NCBI GenBank assembly: GCA_023426505.1
Contig: JAFAAP010000271.1
Location: 1-16,800, forward strand
Reading direction: 5' to 3'
Source of the DNA: Pseudomonadota bacterium
Lineage (GTDB): Bacteria > Pseudomonadota > Alphaproteobacteria > Rhizobiales > Beijerinckiaceae
DNA: 16,800 bases
Part shown: piece by piece, positions 13,036 to 16,800 of the stretch
Position numbering within the stretch: position 1 is the stretch's first letter
How the letters are laid out: each line of letters opens with the position of its first letter
Made by a program: the position numbers and the translations under genes
Notes under the pieces: generated by a model
What the model was told of the DNA's origin: nothing
Databases searched by the model: none
What the model saw: only the letters and a program-made list of their open reading frames with translations

Positions 13036-13773
13036 ATGCTTGAGCTTCGGAACGTCCATGGCGGCTACGGCAAGGTCACGATCCTGAACGGCGTCTCGTT
13101 TAAGATCCCGGAGGCGTCGATCACCACGATGATCGGCCCTAACGGCGCAGGCAAATCCACCGTGTTCAAGGCGATCTTCGGCCTGCTGCAGGTCCACTCG
13201 GGTCAGGTTCTGCTGGACGGCAACAACGTTACAGGTGCGACGCCGCGTCAGATGATTGCCCGCGGTGTGACTTATGTACCCCAGGGCCGCAATGTGGTGC
13301 CGCAGCTATCGGTCTACCACAACCTCGAACTCGGTGGGATCACCGCGCCCGATCAAGCCAAGGTACGCCGACGCATCGACGCGGTGATGGACCAGTTCCC
13401 GATGCTGCGCGAATTCAGGAATCGTAAGGCGATCGAGCTTTCCGGCGGTCAGCAGAAGCAGCTCGAGGTGGCCCGCTCGCTTCTGCTCGATCCCAAGTTG
13501 GTGCTCATCGATGAGCCCTCCATCGGCCTGTCGCCGAACATGGTGCGGGAGGTCTTCCAAATCCTGGTCCGCCTGCGCGATAGCGGCGTGACTATCCTGA
13601 TGGTGGAGCAGAACGCCAAGGCCGCGCTCGCCTTATCGGACTACGGCTTGGTACTTGAGCTTGGTCAGGCCCGCATGCATGACGATGCGAAGAAGTTGCT
13701 GGCCGATCCACGCGTCGGCCAGCTTTTTCTTGGCGGCCATGTGCACGAGGATGTTGTGGCCAATGGTCGTTGA
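13036..13773 (+). CDS. livF: ABC transporter ATP-binding protein, LivF type
   Basis: 245 aa, second ATPase of the importer. Walker A GPNGAGKST at 34-42, signature LSGGQQ at 135-140, Walker B LVLIDEP at 155-161 with Glu160. The switch position is Gln in MVEQN instead of His, as is normal for LivF. RGVTYVPQGRNVVPQLSVYHNLELG is the typical LivF Q-loop neighbourhood (quoted from residue 76; key residue Gln83). Only 3 nt separate it from the livG stop. It closes the operon. The last dozen residues (GGHVHEDVVANGR) are slightly longer than the usual tail. Confidence 0.94.
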   Translation: MLELRNVHGGYGKVTILNGVSFKIPEASITTMIGPNGAGKSTVFKAIFGLLQVHSGQVLLDGNNVTGATPRQMIARGVTYVPQGRNVVPQLSVYHNLELGGITAPDQAKVRRRIDAVMDQFPMLREFRNRKAIELSGGQQKQLEVARSLLLDPKLVLIDEPSIGLSPNMVREVFQILVRLRDSGVTILMVEQNAKAALALSDYGLVLELGQARMHDDAKKLLADPRVGQLFLGGHVHEDVVANGR

Positions 13774-14161
13774 GACGCTATCGACTCCTGCCAATCGGTC
13801 ATGGGTCCTCACTCTCTAGGCTGAGGAGGCATCACGGATCCCACTCCGCCATGAGGCGTCCAATGCAAAGAACAAGATGCCTCACCCACGTGAAGGACAC
13901 GTCTTTGGATCTCGGCTCAAACTGGTTGCCAAGGCGCAGGCCCGGAGCATCTGCAGTGGAACACGTTGGGCGCAGCCGAGGGCCTGATCAATCAGACTGG
14001 CGCCACAAGCTTATACGCCTTGGCCATGACGGGTATGTGGTCCATCCCGAAGAGGCGAACGATCACGAAACTCAAATTGCCTCTGGAACGCTGAAAAGGT
14101 TCTGCAACGTTCTGCCTGAATCCAACTCGCACTTTCACTCCTCCTCCATCTGAGTGCGCTG
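13774..14161 (+). other. Stretch after the ABC operon, probably decayed coding DNA
   Basis: About 390 bp between the livF stop and the RraA-type pseudogene. No intact gene is evident. One plus-strand frame from about 13945 to a TGA at 14092-14094 reads protein-like (EHLQWNTLGAAEGLINQTGA, then SLYALAMTGMWSIPK). A preceding piece in a shifted frame (SRLKLVAKAQA) could belong to the same former gene. I do not recognise the family. No clear operon terminator is seen. Confidence 0.35.
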
Positions 14162-14580
14162 TCAGCCGGCCTCAAGAAGCGATGGGGCATTCTCGACCGG
14201 GATGACGGCAAGACCGCCGCTGTCCCCCAACATGATATCGCCGAGCTTGGTCGGAACGCCACCAAACACGATTGGTCCGTTGACCGGGCCTTGCTCGTTG
14301 GAGAGGGGCCCTCGCGCCGTGTCCCCGAGGCAGTAGACGGGGAAGTCGTTCCATGACGCGAGGGGTCGACGCCTCGGACAGCGCAACTGACGAGGACGCC
14401 GGCAACTTTCTTCTGCTGCGCGAAGCCGGAGTGCAGTTCGCCCACATAGTCGTTTTCAACGCTTGCGCCAGCGTCAATGACGACGATGACATCTGCTTCG
14501 GCGAGATCGATGGCGTGCAGAACCAGCCCAACATCAGCGCGCTCGCGCCACGCCGTAATCGCTTGTTCGTTCCGCTCTAG
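14162..14580 (-). pseudogene. RraA-type aldolase/decarboxylase family protein, truncated and frameshifted
   Basis: Minus strand, starting right after the hydratase stop. Frame A (to about 14370) gives DVGLVLHAIDLAEADVIVVI, DAGASVENDYVGELHSGFAQ and VAGVLVSCAVRGVD. These match the central RraA / 4-carboxy-4-hydroxy-2-oxoadipate aldolase core, with GEL and the conserved Arg of AVRG. A frameshift near 14365-14375 leads to frame B: ASWNDFPVYCLGDTARGPLS, PVNGPIVFGGVPTKLGDIML, GDSGGLAVIPVENAPSLLEA, then TGA at 14162-14164. About 75-90 N-terminal residues are absent. Intact relatives cleave 2-oxo acids in aromatic ring-cleavage pathways. Placement behind a 2-oxo-acid hydratase fits that role. This copy is non-functional. 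Confidence 0.75.
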
Positions 14581-15347
14581 CTGCCGCTGACTTCCACGCT
14601 TCCCAACCCTGCCACGTCGAAGCGATAGGTAAAGCGCCCGGTCGGAAACCGCGTGGTGACGATGCTGCCGGTCATAACGATGTCGTTCTTGCGCAACTGA
14701 CGGCCATTGGCAGCGAGGTGGTTTGCAAGCCATGCGAGTGGCACGAAGGGATGACCGAGCGCATCGGCACCGTAGCCTCGCGCGACCTCGACTCCGTCCT
14801 GATAGGCAATCCCTTCGAGAGTGTCCAAGCGGGCAGGGGGAAGCGTAAACTCCCCTATGACGACTCCGGCATTCCAGGAGTTGTCGGCCACGAGCGTATT
14901 GATATCGAGGACGCTGTAGTCGGCCTGGCGGTCGTCGACTAGTTCAATGGCTGCGGCAACCGCATCGATCGCCTCGCCCACCTGCTCGGGCGTGAATGGC
15001 TCATCCTGCGGATCCAAGTCTCGCCCCAAACGAACGCAAATCTCGAATTCGAGGCCGAGGCGACCGTAGTCGATCATCGACAAGCGGGCGCCGCTCTTGA
15101 ACACTCGGCTGCTGAAGATCGTGCCACAGATCGGCTGATCAATGCCGCACATCTGCTGCATGCGCGTCGAGGTCAAGCCGATCTTGTACCCAGCGCAGGT
15201 ATCACCGCCAATGGTGGCGGCCACATACGCGTCCTGGACGCGGTAGGCGTCCGACAGGCTACTGATTCCATCAAATTTGTGGAACTTTATTCCATCGCGG
15301 TGTTCGGCAACCAGTCGTTCTGCGATCGCGTTGAATTGTTCGCTCAA
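14577..15347 (-). CDS. 2-keto-4-pentenoate hydratase-type protein (FAH superfamily)
   Basis: 256 aa from the TTG at 15345-15347, which has GAGGG 7 nt upstream and gives the usual length. An in-frame ATG at 15464 would add 39 atypical Arg-rich residues. The FAH-superfamily hydratase core is visible: GYKIGLTSTRMQQMCGIDQP near 53-72, the metal-binding Glu-x-Glu in GLEFEICVRLG (about 100 and 102), ELVDDRQADY near 135-144, ADNSWNAGVVIGEF, HPFVPLAWLANHLAANGRQL and a final MTGSIVTTRFPTGR. Such enzymes hydrate 2-oxo-4-enoic acids to 4-hydroxy-2-oxo acids in meta-cleavage of aromatics, with a divalent metal, in the cytoplasm. The exact substrate is not determinable. The next gene in line, an RraA-type aldolase, is decayed, so the pathway may be incomplete. 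Confidence 0.85.
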   Translation of the reverse strand: MSEQFNAIAERLVAEHRDGIKFHKFDGISSLSDAYRVQDAYVAATIGGDTCAGYKIGLTSTRMQQMCGIDQPICGTIFSSRVFKSGARLSMIDYGRLGLEFEICVRLGRDLDPQDEPFTPEQVGEAIDAVAAAIELVDDRQADYSVLDINTLVADNSWNAGVVIGEFTLPPARLDTLEGIAYQDGVEVARGYGADALGHPFVPLAWLANHLAANGRQLRKNDIVMTGSIVTTRFPTGRFTYRFDVAGLGSVEVSGS

Positions 15348-15464
15348 GTCCTTACCCTCACAATGGGTGCCGATTCGGACAATTCCAGGCTCGGCAGCTC
15401 GCTTTGTGCGCGTTGATCTGAGCGAATTCCGAGGAACTGCGCGGCTCGCGATACGAGACGGCAC

Positions 15465-15628
15465 TGGCGCTGGAGCCTAAGCCGCAAACTGTGCTGATGG
15501 AAGGGGAGGAAGAGCAATCTCGAGCAAGGACAGCCTTCCATGGCGCTTTCCTGAAAAGACGGCCTTCTATAGAGCTTGTTGTGATTCGAAAGCTCTCAAA
15601 AACACTGCTTCCATAGGGCTGCGCGGGC
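15465..15628. other. Intergenic region with inverted repeats
   Basis: No ORF is supported. ATGGAAGG (15496-15503) is inverted at 15534-15541. AGAGCTT (15571-15577) pairs with AAGCTCT (15590-15596) around a 12-nt loop. It must hold the promoter for the leftward hydratase gene and the 3' end of the VWA gene. Neither hairpin has a proper T-run. Confidence 0.35.
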
Positions 15629-16309
15629 TTATCGGTTGATCACGAGAGAGCCATCGCAAACGGGTTGGAGCATCGTGCAGAAAAGTGGAGCCGGTTTGCC
15701 GGTTAGACGTCTCTGTCTCTCATTCACGTAAGGCAGCATTGCCCGGATGCCAGAGGCGTGAGCCTCGACAGCGTCGAACCGAAGAAGCGGGTTCAGCCAT
15801 ATCATACTGCGACAAGAACGCTTGAGCCGGTCCATCTCGAACGTCAATTCCTGTGTCACCTCCCGTTCGAGTCCATCTGTAAAGAGCAGGACGATGGCAC
15901 CCTGACCGAGCACCCGGCGGGACCAGTGGCGGTTGAAGTCGTGCAGCGCATGCGCGATGCGCGTTCCACCCTCCCAGTCCTGCGCTCGCTTCGAGGCATG
16001 GGCCAGGGCCTCATCAGGATCCCGGCTCGTCAGTTCGCGACCGATATTGGTCAGGCGCGTGGCAAAGACGAAGGAGTGAACTCTTCGTCTCTTCTCGGTA
16101 ATGGCATGGAGGAAGTGCAGGAAGAGTCGGGAATAATCCGCTATCGAGCCTGAGATGTCCATAAGCACCACTATTGGTGCATGGCGCGCCTTAGGGGAGC
16201 GATAGGCCAAGTCGATCGCGGCCCCACAACCGCGCAGCGATCGCCGGAAGGTCCTGCGCGGGTCGATCCGGCGGCCCTGGGGATCCGACGCGAAACGGCG
16301 GGTGATCAC
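15629..16309 (-). CDS. CoxE-like VWA-domain protein, lacking its N-terminal half
   Basis: 226 codons from GTG 16307-16309 to TAA 15629-15631. RIDPRRTFRRSLRGCGAAID leads into a von Willebrand A domain with a complete MIDAS: DISGS (Asp51, Ser53, Ser55), Thr116 in GGTRIAHAL and Asp145 in LLFTDGLE. YSRLFLHFLHAI and the WLNPLLRFD block are typical of CoxE-type proteins. These assist maturation of molybdenum hydroxylases such as CO dehydrogenase, together with a CoxD-like ATPase. Family members are usually about 380-420 aa, so the N-terminal half is missing. The frame is open past the GTG, but resemblance stops near 16310, where the opposite-strand molybdopterin-binding fragment begins. The last 35 or so residues are also unlike the family. 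Probably a non-functional fragment, although the ORF itself is unbroken. Confidence 0.65.
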   Translation of the reverse strand: MITRRFASDPQGRRIDPRRTFRRSLRGCGAAIDLAYRSPKARHAPIVVLMDISGSIADYSRLFLHFLHAITEKRRRVHSFVFATRLTNIGRELTSRDPDEALAHASKRAQDWEGGTRIAHALHDFNRHWSRRVLGQGAIVLLFTDGLEREVTQELTFEMDRLKRSCRSMIWLNPLLRFDAVEAHASGIRAMLPYVNERQRRLTGKPAPLFCTMLQPVCDGSLVINR

Positions 16310-16684
16310 TTCGTCATTAAGCCTGTTGTCGCGGGAGAGATGGTCGGCACAGTCAAGATCATTCCCTATGCCATTCCGAGGCTCCTGCTGCAGAACGGGA
16401 TCGTGAGAGCCGGCAAGGGTGCCTTGCGCATCGTGCCCTATTCACGGCGCACGGTGGGAGTTGTCTCAACGCTTCTCCCGAACCTCAAGCCAAGTGTTAT
16501 CGACGAAACTCTTGCCGTGCTCGGGAGACGGCTCGAGCCGGCGCAGGCGCGGATCGCGCAGGAACGCCGCGTGCCTCACGAAGCCGCAATCCTGGTGGAG
16601 GAGCTTGCTCTCTTGGCGGGCGGGCATATGGAGCTCATCATCGTCTTCGGAGCCTCGGCCATTGCCGACCGTCGCGAGCTATAG
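16310..16684 (+). pseudogene. Molybdopterin-binding (MoeA/Mog-like) protein, internal fragment
   Basis: An open plus-strand frame whose resemblance begins about FVIKPVVAGEMVGTVKIIPY and continues with IPRLLLQ, GALRIVPYSRRTVGVVSTLL, NLKPSVIDETLAVLGRRL, RVPHEAAILVEELALL and LIIVFGASAIADRRE. It stops at TAG 16682-16684. This is the central part of the molybdopterin-binding proteins found near xanthine-dehydrogenase and CO-dehydrogenase-type operons (usually about 330-345 aa). The family's continuation after the ADRRD motif is missing because an insertion-sequence end begins there. The N-terminal half is also missing. No start codon or ribosome binding site belongs to it. Frame codons before about 16310 overlap the VWA gene and are not part of this protein. 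Confidence 0.65.
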
Positions 16685-16800
16685 CGGATTTTGGGTGACG
16701 AGGCTGATCAGGCGACGCTGTTTGTCGGCATCGGAATGACCTCGCTGCCGTCCTTGAACCTGACACCGGCGATCACCTTCGGCAACTGGTTTTCGCCCAT
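16675..16800 (-). mobile_element. End of a second insertion sequence, running off the window
   Basis: The molybdopterin-binding frame loses its family sequence exactly at GAGCTATAG (16676-16684). From there the DNA reads like an IS terminus (GCGGATTTTGGGTGACG), followed by a leftward ORF end at 16708. The terminus resembles IS256-family ends as I remember them, but I cannot confirm the family. The other end and any target duplication lie outside the window. Confidence 0.45.
16708..16800 (-). CDS. Probable transposase, C-terminal 30 codons
   Basis: The minus strand is open from the right edge to a TGA at 16708-16710. The visible tail reads NQLPKVIAGVRFKDGSEVIP, then MPTNSVA. Tails of this form (LPKVI-x-GVRF-x-DG-x-E) occur at the ends of transposases in rhizobia and methylobacteria, to my recollection. 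The stop falls about 30 nt inside the presumed IS end, as expected. An ATG occurs at 16798-16800, but the true start is almost certainly outside the window. Confidence 0.4.
   Translation of the reverse strand: MGENQLPKVIAGVRFKDGSEVIPMPTNSVA

Noticed and set aside
15348..15464. 39-codon N-terminal extension of the hydratase to ATG 15464
   Set aside because: It is Arg-rich, unlike hydratase N-termini, and would exceed the usual length. The TTG at 15347 has a suitably spaced GAGGG. The ATG cannot be fully excluded.
1..16800. CRISPR array, tRNA or rRNA genes
   Set aside because: No regularly spaced direct repeats, and no tRNA- or rRNA-like conserved segments, were seen on reading through either strand.

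Overview
The window looks like an alphaproteobacterial chromosome segment, probably of the Methylobacteriaceae/Microvirga type. This is an inference from high GC, a CarD-family regulator, a tnpB-only IS1341-type element, a high-affinity LivJHMGF-type ABC operon and CoxE/molybdopterin maturation fragments. No rRNA, tRNA or CRISPR array is visible. It mixes a few intact operons with an unusually dense set of decayed genes.

Left part (1-3576): the N-terminal 263 codons of a large repeat-type surface or secreted protein read leftwards off the window. A 432-bp intergenic region with two adjacent hairpins separates it from a rightward two-component operon: a six-TM HisKA_3 sensor kinase and a NarL/FixJ response regulator, joined by an ATGA overlap. 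Divergent placement makes the surface gene a plausible target of the pair.

Middle (3577-9040): mostly gene debris. It contains an unrecognised open-frame remnant, a DUF2938 membrane-protein pseudogene with two stops and frameshifts, an intact CarD/CdnL-like regulator, and an EamA/DMT transporter gene split by a 1293-bp IS200/IS605 (IS1341-type) element. The element inserted exactly between two codons, and its own tnpB is broken by frameshifts and a stop. After it come a small acidic hypothetical protein, a truncated LLM-class flavin oxidoreductase pseudogene, and a second tnpB zinc-ribbon remnant beside a strong nested hairpin.

Right-centre (9041-13773): an intact branched-chain-amino-acid-type (HAAT) ABC importer operon. 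The order is periplasmic binding protein, LivH permease, LivM permease, LivG ATPase, LivF ATPase. It is preceded by an AT-rich promoter region, and a stem-loop lies between the binding-protein gene and the permeases. The genes are tightly packed with 1-4 nt overlaps or a 3-nt gap. The five products would form one importer: LivJ captures the substrate in the periplasm, LivHM forms the channel and LivGF powers transport. The substrate cannot be read from sequence.

Right end (13774-16800): an undefined decayed stretch, then on the minus strand an apparently intact FAH-superfamily 2-keto-4-pentenoate hydratase-type gene followed by a frame-shifted, N-terminally truncated RraA-type aldolase. The pair suggests a former meta-cleavage catabolic module. 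Next come a CoxE-like VWA protein lacking its N-terminal half and, head-to-head with it, the middle of a molybdopterin-binding protein. That fragment is cut off on its right by what looks like the end of another insertion sequence running out of the window.

No convincing undescribed system was found. The most informative signals are the precisely reconstructable TnpB-element insertion, including its inferred target motif and guide, and the clustering of at least seven decayed genes around intact operons.
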